Below are positions 1 to 11,830 of a DNA stretch of 64,000 bases, piece by piece. The position numbers and the translations under genes were made by a program. Within the stretch, counting starts at the first letter, position 1, and each line of letters begins with the position of its first letter. This DNA comes from Polytrichum commune. Taxonomy: Eukaryota; Streptophyta; Polytrichopsida; Polytrichales; Polytrichaceae. The notes beneath the pieces were generated by a model that did not search any database, was not told the DNA's origin, and saw only the letters and a list, made by a program, of their open reading frames with translations. The DNA is taken from positions 35,949,501 to 36,013,500 of the forward strand of contig OX485805.1 in the NCBI GenBank assembly GCA_950295325.1. The letters run 5' to 3'.

Positions 1-52
1 TTTAAGAATGATTTGACTTGACCACTTTAACCAACATTGTGGGGTGATCTAA

Positions 53-124
53 TTACAATTCCAACAACCATTGGAAATTGTTCTCAATTACAATATTTTT
101 CTATTGGGTCTAACATCATCTCAG
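53..124 (+). pseudogene. LRR exon A1, both splice sites broken
   Basis: A 72-bp LRR exon copy reading (G)-TIPTTIGNCSQLQYFSIG-type sequence. In sister copies it is bounded by AG and GT. Here the acceptor AG is AA (51-52) and the donor GT is GA (after 124), so it should not be spliced as an exon. Because the exon is 72 nt and phase 1 on both sides, skipping it would keep the reading frame. Confidence 0.8.
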
Positions 125-439
125 GAAAATATTGACATTTGTACATCTTGACCTGTATATATACTAAGAAAAAAATTCCTTGTTATATATCGATTGAACA
201 TCTTTCAAACCACTTATAAAAGTTTGGCAAATTCGAAAATTGCAATAATAATATTATTTATATATATTGTGAATCATTCTTTATTTTATATGATAAAGTT
301 GTTGATTGTCATTAGCATAGTAGAATGAGATTTTATACTTTGTTTGAAAGATACAAAAGAACTTGATGAAATACCATCATATTCTATCATTCAAAGTTGC
401 AAAGGTAGGTATACTAAGAGACGTTACATTTGCAAATAG

Positions 440-511
440 GTGTTATTCCTTCTACGTTGGGAGATTGTTCTCAACTAACTTCGTTCGATTTTTCCTCGAA
501 TCTCCTTTCAG
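440..511 (+). CDS. LRR exon B1 of RLP gene (one 24-aa LRR)
   Basis: A 72-bp exon with AG acceptor at 438-439 and GT donor after 511. It is phase 1 at both ends, so the first glycine codon is split across the preceding junction. It encodes one plant-type extracellular LRR, (G)VIPSTLGDCSQLTSFDFSS-, with the LxxLxxLDxSxNxLxGxIP pattern. It belongs to the receptor-like protein gene that ends at 16554. Confidence 0.8.
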
Positions 512-1561
512 GTACCTCATCAATCACTAAATTATATAGAGTCATGATGTTTGTAACATATTGATTTTCAAATAAATGCAAGTAAGAGGGTTTCAAGGGT
601 GCTAAATATTGTATTCAAGTGCTTGAGCATCATTAATGATAATTTGTAGAAGGAAAATATTCATAGCTATCACTTTATGCATAGTCTCTCGTTTTGAAAA
701 TGTTCACACTGAATAGAATCAATCATAAAGTAAATGGGGTTCAAATACTATTCTTATGAAGTAACATTGCTATGAGGTTTAACCTGAAGATCATAGAAGG
801 CCTCTTGAATTATTTTTGTGCCAACATATTCTATCTTGATCAAAATAAGAATCTTGTCACTTTCTTTGGCACCCATAATACATGTCCTATTAAAGCAATT
901 ATAACAAATACCTGAGCAATTGTTCAATCTTCAAATAAAAGCGTGATTCATAAGCAACGAAAAATTATTTCCTTGGTCTTATTGAGCATATAAGAGCCAC
1001 ACATGCTTCACAAGTCATGTGCGATTTGTTAATTGTTGGTGAAACTTTGAATTGGTAGGTGGGCAAGGTTACACAACTCTACATACATCATACCATAAAT
1101 ATATATCCTATAATTGCATTTGGAACAAAAACTCCATAGGATTGCGACTACCCACATCATTTGAAGGATAGCAACATATGGTCTAATAAACCAAAGAAAT
1201 GTTTGTGTTCATTGAACCACTGTAGAAACTGTCAAAAAATTTACTGTGGTCTATGAAAAAGTCTAAGCATGCATAAACCAATGAAATATCAAATGAATAG
1301 AAAACACATGCTTCTACTACTAAACACAAGGAATCCCCATGATTATAGTTTAAAGCAGTGGCCAAGCGGCAAATTTGTTTTCAAAGCCCATGACTATATG
1401 TATAGTTCATTGATATAATACACAAACAATTATCATTATCATAAGATAGAGTACATTGATATGATATTTTGTAAATTTGCAACTTCCCAAAAGTTAATAT
1501 ATTTTGATCATAAGCTTGTGGAGTAAAATATTGACACAAGATGCTCCATGTATTTCATTAG

Positions 1562-1633
1562 GTTCAATTCCAGCTTCACTAGGAAATTGTACATCTCTCC
1601 AGTCACTCGACCTCAACAGTAATGAGTTTTCAG
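1562..1633 (+). CDS. LRR exon C1 of RLP gene
   Basis: A 72-bp phase-1/phase-1 exon. The acceptor is the AG at 1560-1561 and the donor GTGAGT follows 1633. It encodes one LRR, (G)SIPASLGNCTSLQSLDLNS-, the best match to the plant LRR consensus among the small exons. Both splice sites are intact. Confidence 0.85.
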
Positions 1634-2907
1634 GTGAGTAGTTTTATCTAACCCAATTCGTCAAAGACCCATGTGTAGACGATCAACTTAGAAAACAAAC
1701 AACCATCACTACACCGTTTATGTTTATTATTTGCGGAGGGCCTAAACTAGATGCCCAGAGATTTCAAAATGTCATGCTTGCTAATTGCCAATAGGATTTC
1801 ATTTGTCAACATAAATAACTTCTTTAAGTAAGAAAATATCTACATTATGACGGTTATAGTAGCACATTGGGATATTTAGATGATATTATAGCGCTTAGTA
1901 TGCAATGGAGAGTTATTTTTTTCATACTAATGGCAAGTGTCATTTGCTTACACTTTAGTCAACTTGAAGAGCATTGTGTAACATAGGCATGCATGGATGT
2001 TATCAAGTAACCTCCATTAAAGTATTAATGGGCGATAAAGTTTCAACACCACTTGGTGAAAGTGGCTAGGTTTCAATTTGCCCCTTAGCTTTCCCAAATG
2101 CTCAATTCTCACATGCTCAACATTCAAAGAAAAAATGGGATTGCAATTTTTCCTCTCCTCATAAGTAGTATAAAGATTTGCAGAAGATTCGTTTAGGGTA
2201 GAATGTATATTAAAATCTTATTTAACAATCTTATCAAAAAAAATTAAAACAAAGTTCATGTAATTACGTAGATTATGTATTACCTAAATTTACAAATTTG
2301 TTGCGTTCCTATCACTAATTCTAGAACACTCAAAGGCATTGGGTTCATGCACGTACCATACAAATGTGTCTTCATGTACAAAACTTATAACCTTGACTTC
2401 GAAAAATGTGTTGGATTTGTAAATAAGTATCATTACTCTTGCTTTGGGACAATTATGTTAATGTAAAATACAGCATATTGATCTCCCCAATGTGGGTAAG
2501 CTTATAGATAAGAATATAAATTCTTATGTGATTTTGCATTTATGAAAATACAAGAAAAACCTCAAATTAGGGTTCAAGGTTCTCATGACTTCAAAATTCA
2601 TTATTTATTTAAGATTCTAGAAGTTAACCTTCAATCCAATGAAGAGAATATTTTTATGGAAAGTTGTGATAAAGCATGATGATAGAATATTTTGCCTTAG
2701 TGAAATATTTTCCGCTCTCATCATGGAAGTTTTTAATCAATTCAAGTCATTTCACTTTCCCTTTACTAGCTTTGCTATAGAACATACATTAACATATAGA
2801 GACAAAGAGATCTCAAATGTATACATTCTACCTTTTCTTTTATTAGCAATTGATACTCATACAAATGAACCAAAATCTAATTTGAAATTCATTGAATTTG
2901 ATCACAG

Positions 2908-3051
2908 GAAATATTTCTCCCAATTTTGGAATGTGCCAAAATCTCACATACTTCGATGCTAGCTATAACAATCTAATTGGAAGTATTCCTTCGAGTATTG
3001 GTGGTTTGAAGCAACTCCAAACGCTCGATTTCTCGAGAAACCAACTCACGG
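2908..3051 (+). CDS. LRR exon D1 of RLP gene (two LRRs)
   Basis: A 144-bp exon with acceptor AG at 2906-2907 and donor GTAAGC after 3051, phase 1 at both ends. It encodes two consecutive LRRs: (G)NISPNFGMCQNLTYFDASY then (N)NLIGSIPSSIGGLKQLQT, ending in NQLTG. The double length suggests fusion of two 72-bp exons by intron loss. An unrelated-frame ORF crossing this exon (2639-2962) is not considered coding. Confidence 0.85.
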
Positions 3052-3479
3052 GTAAGCATGGGAAGATCAAACCAACTTGTCAAATCACACTATATTAATA
3101 CACAATCAAGTTGAAAACATTTGAACTTTCTTAATATTCATGTGCAATGTATGATTAATATGAAAATTTATTGTATATGATGTGTTGACTTTGATTTGCT
3201 CATAGACTATACTATACTATCATCTAAGCTAATTAGGTGTGTTTATATTATTTTAAGAAATAAGATTGAAAATTTGATGTTTATAAACCAATTATGAATA
3301 AAAATATGAGGGTTTAATATCTAGTAAACTAAACCAAACTTACAGTACATTATATTCATTGTCTACATTGATAAACTATAACCATAATGGTAGTGAGAGA
3401 GTACACTAGTATAATTCAACATTTTGTTTTAAGAGTGATTTGACTTGACCACTTTAACCGACATTGTGGGGTGATCCAG

Positions 3480-3551
3480 GTACAATTCCAACAACCATCG
3501 GAAATTGTTCTCAATTACAATATTTTTCTATTGGGTTGAACAACATCTCAG
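3480..3551 (+). CDS. LRR exon A2 of RLP gene
   Basis: A 72-bp exon with acceptor CCAG ending at 3479 and donor GTAATT after 3551, phase 1 on both sides. It encodes (G)TIPTTIGNCSQLQYFSIG-, ending in LNNISG. Unlike A1 and A4, both splice sites are intact. Confidence 0.83.
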
Positions 3552-4635
3552 GTAATTACTGACATTGTTGCATCTGGACATGTATATATACTAAGACAAA
3601 AATTCCTTTTTGAATATATCGATTGAACATCTTTCAAACCACTTATAAAAGTTTGGCAAATTCAAAAATTGCTACAATGTTATAATTTTTATTTGATGCA
3701 AAGGTTGTGTATCATTCTTCATGGATGTTATGAATTAATGTCACTTACAATTTTAATGGGCGACGTAGCTTCAACACCATTTGGTGAAGTGCCTAGATTT
3801 TATTTTGCCCCTTAGTTTTCCCAAATGCTCAATTCTCACATGCTCAACAATTAAAGAGAACATGAGGTTGCAAATTTTCCTCTCCTCATGAGTAGTATAA
3901 AGATTTGCAGAAGATTGGTATAGGGTAGAATGTATATTAAAATCTTATTTAACAATCTTATTAAAAAAAAATTAGAAGCAAAGTTCATGTAATTATGTAG
4001 ATTATGTATTATCTAAATTTACAAATTTGTTGTGTTCCTATCACTAATTCTAGAACACTCAAAGGCAATGGGTTCATGCACGTACCATACAAATGTGTCT
4101 TCATGTACAAAACTTATAACCTTGACTTCTAAAAATGTGTTGGATTTGGAAATAAGTATCATTACTCTTGCTTTGGGACAATTTTGTTAATGTAAAATAC
4201 AGCATATTGATCTCCCCAATGTGGGTAAGCTTATAGATAAGAATATAAATTCTTATGTGATTTTGCATTTATGAAAATACAAGAAAAACCTCAAATTAGG
4301 GTTCAAGGTTCTCATGACTTCAGATTCATTACTTATTTAAGATTTTAGAAGTTAACCTTCAATGCAAGGAAGAGAATCTTTTTATGGAAAGTTGTGATAA
4401 AGCATGATGATAGAATATTCTGCCTTAGTGAAATATTTTCCGCTCTCATCATGGAAGTTTTTAATCAATTCAAGTCATTTCACTTTCCCTTTACTAGCTT
4501 TGCTATAGAACATACATTAGCATATAGAGACAAAGAGATCTCAAATGTATACATTCTACCTTTTCTTTTATTAGCAATTGATACTCATACAAATGAACCA
4601 AAATCTAATTTGAAATTCATTGAATTTGATCACAG

Positions 4636-4779
4636 GAAATATTTCTCCCAATCTTGGAATGTGCCAAAATCTCACATACTTCGATGCTAGCTATAACAAT
4701 CTAATTGGAAGTATTCCTTCGAGTATTGGTGGTTTGAAGCAACTCCAATCGCTCGATTTCTCGAGAAACCAACTCACGG
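4636..4779 (+). CDS. LRR exon D2 of RLP gene (two LRRs)
   Basis: A 144-bp exon, the second D copy within unit 1. The acceptor AG is at 4634-4635 and the donor GTAAGC follows 4779. It encodes two LRRs nearly identical to D1 (NLG for NFG, LQS for LQT). Reading frame and both splice sites are intact. Confidence 0.85.
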
Positions 4780-5208
4780 GTAAGCCATGTGAAGGTCAAA
4801 CCAACTTGTCAAATCACACTATATTAATACACAATCAAGTTGAAAACATTTGAACTTTCTTAATATTGATGTGCAATGTATGATTAATATGAAAATTTAT
4901 TGTATATGATGTGTTGACTTTGATTTGCTCATAGACTATACTATACTATCATCTAAACTAATTAGGTGTGTTTATATTATTTTAAGAAATAAGATTGAAA
5001 ATTTGATGTTTATAAAACAATTATGAATAAAAATGAGAAGGTTTAATATCTAGTAAACTAAACCAAACTTACAGTACATTATATTCATTGTCTACATTGA
5101 TAAACTATAACCATAATGATAGTGAGAAAGTACACTAGTATAATTCAATATTTTGTTTTAAGAATGATTTGACTTGACCACTTTAACCAACATTGTGAGG
5201 TGATCTAG

Positions 5209-5280
5209 GTACAATTCCAACAACCATCGGAAATTGTTCTCAATTACAATATTTTTCTATTGGGTCGAACTACATCTCAG
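5209..5280 (+). CDS. LRR exon A3 of RLP gene
   Basis: A 72-bp phase-1 exon with acceptor AG ending at 5208 and donor GTAATT after 5280. It has the same LRR as A2 with one change in the -NYISG end. Splice sites are intact. Confidence 0.83.
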
Positions 5281-5597
5281 GTAATTATTGACATTGTTGC
5301 ATCTGGACATGTATATATACTAAGAGAAAAATTCATTTTTGAATATATCGATTGAACATCTTTCAAACCACTTATAAAAGTTTGGCAAATTCGAAAATTG
5401 CAATAATAATATTATTTATATATATTGTGAATCATTCTTTATTTTATATGATAAAGTTGTTGATTGTCATTAGCATAGTAGAATGAGATTTTATACTTTG
5501 TTTGAAAGATGCAAAAGAACTTGATGAAATACCATCATATTCTATCATTCAAAGTTGCAAAGGTAGGTATACTAAGAGACGTTACATTTGCAAATAG

Positions 5598-5669
5598 GTG
5601 TTATTCCTTCTATGTTGGGAGATTGTTCTTATCTAACTTCGTTCGATTTTTCCTCGAATCTCCTTTCAT
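5598..5669 (+). CDS. LRR exon B2 of RLP gene, weakened donor
   Basis: A 72-bp exon copy of B1 with intact acceptor AG (5596-5597). The last exon base is T instead of G, so the donor reads AT|GTACC instead of AG|GTACC. This weakens the splice site, and if spliced it changes the junction glycine codon to cysteine (TGT). The exon may be partly or wholly skipped, which would not shift the frame. Confidence 0.65.
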
Positions 5670-6719
5670 GTACCTCATCAATCACTAAATTACATAGAGT
5701 CATGATGTTTGTAACATATTGATTTTCAAATAAATGCAAGTAAGAAGGTTTCAAGGGTGCTAAATATTGTATTCAAGTGCTTGAGCATCATTAATGATAA
5801 TTTGTAGAAGGAAAATATTCATAACTATCATGTTATGCATTGTCTCTCGTTTTGAAAATGTTCACACTGAATAGAATCAATCATAAAGTAAATGGGGTTC
5901 AAATACTATTCTTATGAAGTAACATTGCTATGAGGTTTAACCTGAAGATCATAGAAGGCCTCTTGAATTATTTTTGTGCCAACATATTCTATCTTGATCA
6001 AAATAAGAATCTTGTCACTTTCTTTGGCACCCATAATACATGTCCTATTAAAGCAATTATAACAAATACCTGAGCAATTGTTCAATCTTCAAATAAAAGC
6101 GTGATTCATAAGCAACGAAAAATTATTTCCTTGGTCTTATTGAGCATATAAGAGCCACACATGCTTCACAAGTCATGTGCGATTTGTTAATTGTTGGTGA
6201 AACTTTGAATTGGTAGGTGGGCAAGGTTACACAACTCTACATACATCATACCATAAATATATATCCTATAATTGCATTTGGAACAAAAACTCCATAGGAT
6301 TGCTACTACCCACATCATTTGAAGGATAGCAACATTTGGTCTAATAAACCAAAGAAATGTTTGTGTTCATTGAACCACTGTAGAAACTGTCAAAAAAATT
6401 ACTGTGGTCTATGAAAAAGTCTAAGCATGCATAAACCAATGAAATATCAAATGAATAGAAAACACATGCTTCTACTACTAAACACAAGGAATCCCCATGA
6501 TTATAGTTTAAAGCAGTGGCCAAGCGGCAAATTTGTTTTCAAAGCCCATGACTATATGTATAGGTCATTGATATAATACACAAACAATTATCATTATCAT
6601 AAGATAGAGTACATTGATATGATATTTTGTAAATTTGCAACTTCCCAAAAGTTAATATATTTTGATCATAAGCTTGTGGAGTAAAATATTGACACAAGAT
6701 GCTCCATGTATTTCATTAG

Positions 6720-6791
6720 GTTCAATTCCAGCTTCACTAGGAAATTGTACATCTCTCCAGTCACTCGACCTCAACAGTAATGAGTTTTCAG
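6720..6791 (+). CDS. LRR exon C2 of RLP gene
   Basis: A 72-bp phase-1 exon with acceptor AG at 6718-6719 and donor GTGAGT after 6791. Its sequence matches C1 exactly as far as I can read. It encodes the LRR (G)SIPASLGNCTSLQSLDLNS-. Confidence 0.85.
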
Positions 6792-8065
6792 GTGAGTAGT
6801 TTTATCTAACCCAATTCGTCAAAGACCCATGTGTAGACGATCAACTTAGAAAACAAACAACCATCACTACACCGTTTATGTTTATTATTTGCGGAGGGCC
6901 TAAACTAGATGCCTAGAGATTTCAAAATGTCATGCTTGCTAATTGCCAATAGGATTTCATTTGTCAACATAAATAACTTCTTTAAGTAAGAAAATATCTA
7001 CATTATGACGGTTATAGTAGCACATTGGGATATTTAGATGATATTATAGCGCTTAGTATGCAATGGAGAGTTATTCTTTTCATACTAATGGCAAGTGTCA
7101 TTTGCTTACACTTTAGTCAACTTGAAGAGCATTGTGTAACATAAGCATGCATGGATGTTATCGAGTAACCTCCATTAAGGTATTAATGGGCGATAAAGTT
7201 TCAACACCACTTAGTGAAAGTGGCTAGGTTTCATTTTGCCCCTTAGTTTTCCCAAATGCTCAATTCTCACATGCTTAACATTCAAAGAGAAAATGGGATT
7301 GCAATTTTTCTTCTCCTCATAAGTAGTATAAAGATTTGCAGAAGATTGGTATAGGGTAGAATGTATATTAAAATCTTATTTAACAATCTTATTAAAACAA
7401 TTAAAAGCAAAGTTCATGTAATTACGTAGATTATGTATTATCTAAATTTACAAATTTGTTGCGTTCCTATCACTAATTCAAGAACACTCAAAGGCAATGG
7501 GTTCATGCACGTACCATACAAATGTGTCTTCATGTACAAAACTTATAACCTTGACTTCTAGAAATGTGTTGGATTTGGAAATAAGTATCATTACTCTTGC
7601 TTTGGGACAATTATGTTAATGTAAAATACAGCATATTGATCTCCCCAATGTGGGTAAGCTTATAGATAAGAATATAAATTCTTATGTGATCTTGCATTTA
7701 TGAAAATACAAGAAAAACCTCAAATTAGGGTTCAAGGTTCTCATGATTTCAAAATTCATTATTTATTTAAGATTCTAGAAGTTAACCTTCAATGCAAGGA
7801 AGAGAATCTTTTTATGGAAAGTTGTGATAAAGCATGATGATAGAATATTCTGCCTTAGTGAAATATTTTCCGCTCTCATCATGGAAGTTTTTAATCAATT
7901 CAAGTCATTTCACTTTCCCTTTACTAGCTTTGCTATAGAACATACATTAACATATAGAGACAAAGAGATCTCAAATGTATACATTCTACCTTTTCTTTTA
8001 TTATCAATTGATACTCATACAAATGAACCAAAATCTAATTTGAAATTCATTGAATATGATCACAG

Positions 8066-8209
8066 GAAATATTTCTCCCAATCTTGGAATGTGCCAAAAT
8101 CTCACATACTTCGTTGTTAGCTATAACAATCTAATTGGAAGTATTCCTTCGAGTATTGGTGGTTTGAAGCAACTCCAAACGCTCGATTTTTCGACAAACC
8201 AACTCAGGG
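8066..8209 (+). CDS. LRR exon D3 of RLP gene (two LRRs)
   Basis: A 144-bp exon with acceptor AG at 8064-8065 and donor GTAAGC after 8209. Amino-acid changes against D1/D2 include FVVS for FDAS, STNQ for SRNQ and LRG for LTG. Several of these fall on the variable LRR surface positions, but with so few differences selection cannot be judged by eye. Confidence 0.85.
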
Positions 8210-8638
8210 GTAAGCCATGTGAAGGTCAAACCAACTTGTCAAATCACACTATATTAATACACAATCAAGTTGAAAATATTTGAACTTTCTTAATATTGAT
8301 GTGCAATGTATGATTAATATGAAAATTTATTGTATATGATGTGTTGACTTTGATTTGCTCATAGACTATACTATACTATCATCTACACTAATTAGGTGTG
8401 TTTATATTATTTTAAGAAATAAGATTGAAAATTTGATGTTTATAAAACAATTATGAATAAAAATATGAGGGTTTAATATCTAGTAAACTAAACCAAACTT
8501 ATAGTACATTATATTCATTGTCTACATTGATAAACTATAACCATAATGGTAGTGAGAAAGTACACTAGTATAATTCAATATTTTGTTTTAAGAATGATTT
8601 GACTTGACCACTTTAACCAACATTGTGGGGTGATCTAA

Positions 8639-8710
8639 TTACAATTCCAACAACCATCGGAAATTGTTCTCAATTACAATATTTTTCTATTGGGTTGAAC
8701 AACATCTCAG
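8639..8710 (+). pseudogene. LRR exon A4, acceptor lost
   Basis: A 72-bp copy of exon A with intact donor GTAATT after 8710, but the acceptor AG is AA (8637-8638), the same change as in A1. The two lesions sit at the same place in the 5.16-kb unit, so the mutation predates the latest duplication. The exon is expected to be skipped in frame or replaced by a cryptic acceptor. Confidence 0.78.
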
Positions 8711-9792
8711 GTAATTACTGACATTGTTGCATCTGGACATGTATATATACTAAGAAAAAAATTCCTTGTTATATATCGATTGAACATCTTTCAAACCACT
8801 TATAAAAGTTTGGCAAAATCAAAAATTGCTACAATGTTATAATTTTTATTTGATGCAAAGGTTGTGTATCATTCTTCATGGATGTTATGAATTAATGTCA
8901 CTTACAATTTTAATGGGCGACTTAGCTTCAACACCATTTGGTGAAGTGCCTAGATTTTATTTTGCCCCTTAGTTTTCCCAAATGCTCAATTCTCACATGC
9001 TCAACAATTAAAGAGAACATGAGGTTTCAAATTTTCCTCTCCTCATGAGTAGTATAAAGATTTGCAGAAGATTGGTATAGGGTAGAATGTATATTAAAAT
9101 CTTATTTAACAATCTTATTAAAAAAAAATTAGAAGCAAAGTTCATGTAATTATGTAGATTATGTATTATCTAAAGTTACAAATTTGTTGTGTTCCTATCA
9201 CTAATTCTAGAACACTCAAAGGCAATGGGTTCATGCACGTACCATACAAATGTGTCTTCATGTACAAAACTTATAACCTTGACTTCTAAAAATGTGTTGG
9301 ATTTGTAAATAAGTATCATTACTCTTGCTTTGGGACAATTATGTTAATGTAAAATACAGCATATTGATCTCCCCAATGTGGGTAAGCTTATAGATAAGAA
9401 TATAAATTCTTATGTGATTTTGCATTTATGAAAATACAAGAAAAACCTCAAATTAGGGTTCAAGGTTCTCATGACTTCAGATTCATTATTTATTTAAGAT
9501 TTTAGAAGTTAACCTTCAATCCAATGAAGAGAATATTTTTATGGAAAGTTGTGATAAAGCATGATGATAGAATATTTTGCCTTAGTGAAATATTTTCCGC
9601 TCTCATCATGGAAGTTTTTAATCAATTCAAGTCATTTCACTTTCCCTTTACTAGCTTTGCTATAGAACATACATTAACATATAGAGACAAAGAGATCTCA
9701 AATGTATACATTCTACCTTTTCTTTTATTAGCAATTAATACTCGTACAAGTGAACCAAAATCTAATTTGAAATTCATTGAATTTGATCACAG

Positions 9793-9936
9793 GAAATATT
9801 TCTCCCAATCTTGGAATGTGCCAAAATCTCACATACTTCAGTGCTAGCTATAACAATCTAATTGGAAGTATTCCTTCAAGTATTGGTGGTTTGAAGCAAC
9901 TCCAATCGCTCGATTTTTGGGGAAACCAACTCACGG
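9793..9936 (+). CDS. LRR exon D4 of RLP gene (two LRRs)
   Basis: A 144-bp exon with acceptor AG at 9791-9792 and donor GTAAGC after 9936. Differences from the other D copies include YFSASY and LDFWGNQ. Both LRRs and the splice sites are intact. Confidence 0.85.
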
Positions 9937-10365
9937 GTAAGCCATGTGAAGGTCAAACCAACTTGTCAAATCACACTATATTAATACACAATCAAGTTGA
10001 AAACATTTGAACTTTCTTAATATTGATGTGCAATGTATGATTAATATGAAAATTTATTGTATATGATGTGTTGACTTTGATTTGCTCATAGACTATACTA
10101 TACTATCATCTAAACTAATTAGGTGTGTTTATATTATTTTAAGAAATAAGATTGAAAATTTGATGTTTATAAAACAATTATGAATAAAAATGAGAAGGTT
10201 TAATATCTAGTAATCTAACCCAAACTTACAGTACATTATATTCATTGTCTACATTGATAAACTATAACCATAATGATAGTGAGAAAGTACACTAGTATAA
10301 TTCAATATTTTGTTTTAAGAATGATTTGACTTGACCACTTTAACCAACATTGTGAGGTGATCTAG

Positions 10366-10437
10366 GTACAATTCCAACAACCATCGGAAATTGTTCTCAA
10401 TTACAATATTTTTCTATTGGGTCGAACAACATCTCAG
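10366..10437 (+). CDS. LRR exon A5 of RLP gene
   Basis: A 72-bp exon in the partial third repeat unit, with acceptor AG ending at 10365 and donor GTAAAC after 10437. It encodes one LRR ending in SNNISG. Both splice sites are intact. Confidence 0.83.
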
Positions 10438-10754
10438 GTAAACATTGACATTGTTGCATCTGGACATGTATATATACTAAGACAAAAATTCCTTTTTGAA
10501 TATATCGATTGAACATCTTTCAAACCACTTATAAAAGTTTGGAAAATTCAAAAATTGCAATAATAATATTATTTATACATATTGTGAATCATTCTTTATT
10601 TTATATGATAAAGTTGTTGATTGTCATTAGCATAGTAGAATGAGATTTTATACTTTGTTTGAAAGATACTAAAGAACTTGATGAAATACCATCATATTCT
10701 ATCATTCAAAGTTGCAAAGGTAGGTATACTAAGAGACGTTACATTTGCAAATAG

Positions 10755-10826
10755 GTGTTATTCCTTCTACGTTGGGAGATTGTTCTCATCTAACTTCGTT
10801 CGATTTTTCCTCAAATCTCCTTTCAG
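10755..10826 (+). CDS. LRR exon B3 of RLP gene
   Basis: A 72-bp exon with acceptor AG at 10753-10754 and donor GTACCT after 10826, encoding (G)VIPSTLGDCSHLTSFDFSS-. It is the last repeat-array exon before a roughly 2.4-kb stretch without a recognisable LRR exon. Confidence 0.82.
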
Positions 10827-11300
10827 GTACCTCATCAATCACTAAATTATATAGAGTCATGATGTTTGTAACATATTTATTTTCAAATAAATGCAAGTAA
10901 GAAGGTTTCAAGGGTGCTAAATATTGTATTCAAGTGCTTGAGCATCATTAATGATAATTTGTAGAAGAAAAATATTCATAGCTGTCACTTTATGCATTGT
11001 CCCTCATTTTGGAAATGTTCACACTCAATAGAGTAAATCATAAAGTAAGTGGAGTTCAAATACTGTTGTTATGAAATACCATTGCTTCAAGGTTTAACCA
11101 AAAGGTCATAGAGAGCCTCTTGAATTATTGTTGTGCCAACATATTCTATCTTGATCAAATTAAGAATCTTGTCGCTTTCTTTGGCACCCATAATACATGT
11201 CTTATGAAAGCATTTGTAAATAATACTTCAGCAATTTTTCAATCTTTAAATAAAAGCGTGCTTCATCAAGAAAAGAAAAAATGATTTCCTTGGTCTTATT

Positions 11301-11826
11301 GAAGTTTCAATCAACACAATGTATGAGCATGTGAAGGCAAAGAAAAATATATTAAGAATTGGAGGGAAGGAAAAAAAACGCACACACACAATATTTTCCT
11401 CACATAGCTACATTCCCGCCACTTGTTCACATTTTCCTACCAACATGGATGCCCCTAGCTAAGCTCTAGCTCTTTTCGTATCTTTTATGTTGAACTTGGT
11501 TTTCAGTGAACATCTAATATTATGCATGAATTTTGGACAAAATAAAATTCCATGCTTGTGCTTTTATTAGTGGACCCTACTATAGAGTTGGCAAAAACTA
11601 GTCTTAGATTTGGGTTGCAATTCTTATTGTGAACACGTTTAGTTGCATGCAAACTATGTGTTTATGAAGTTTACACATCTAGAGTGAGTTTTTAACCACA
11701 TTTCTTTTCAAAGCATGTAAAATTTAGAAGCTCATCATACTCTTTTAGTTTCTTCCTCAAAAAAATTGTATTACCCATGCACATGCCTCAAATGAACTGA
11801 ACAAATTCTCTTAGATGCATTATTAT
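11301..11826. other. Intronic AT-rich stretch, nothing recognised
   Basis: Part of the long intron between exon B3 and exon E. It contains a short CA-repeat near 11382 and no LRR exon, other gene or clear transposon end that I can support. Confidence 0.5.
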
Positions 11827-11830
11827 ATTA

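Larger units (their letters stand above)
1..5156. repeat. 5.16-kb tandem repeat, copy 1 (LRR exon array)
   Basis: First complete copy of a tandem unit. The sequence at position 1 recurs at 5157 and again at 10314. The unit carries LRR exons in the order A-B-C-D-A-D, where A, B and C are 72-bp exons and D is a 144-bp exon, with introns between. It also contains an older duplication: the stretch around exon D (about 2085-3440) recurs about 1.73 kb later (about 3800-5160). Copies 1 and 2 look nearly identical by eye, introns included, so the duplication is recent. The window begins inside the array, so more units may lie upstream. Confidence 0.93.
5157..10313. repeat. 5.16-kb tandem repeat, copy 2
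   Basis: Second complete copy, with the same exon order A-B-C-D-A-D as copy 1. The corresponding exons lie 5156-5158 bp further on. Differences are scattered substitutions and small indels. Some hit splice sites: the exon at 8639-8710 has lost its AG acceptor and the exon at 5598-5669 has a changed last base. Confidence 0.93.
10314..11300. repeat. 5.16-kb tandem repeat, partial third copy
   Basis: The start of a third unit with exons A (10366-10437) and B (10755-10826). It tracks the other copies closely to about 10980, then similarity drops visibly, and it ends altogether near 11300, where the shared text 'ttggtcttattga' is followed by unrelated sequence. The drop near 10980 probably marks the unequal crossover point of the recent duplication, with older sequence beyond it. 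Confidence 0.85.

Noticed and set aside
1183-1365. A 60-codon minus-strand ORF repeated at 6341-6523
   Set aside because: It lies in an intron and is duplicated with the unit; no start context, domain or independent conservation.
2639-2962. A 98-107 codon plus-strand ORF (MKRIFLWKVV...) found in four copies (2639, 4394, 7824, 9524)
   Set aside because: It is repeated only because the intron is inside the recent duplication. It overlaps LRR exon D in another frame, has no recognisable domain, and its last third is the wrong-frame reading of exon D.
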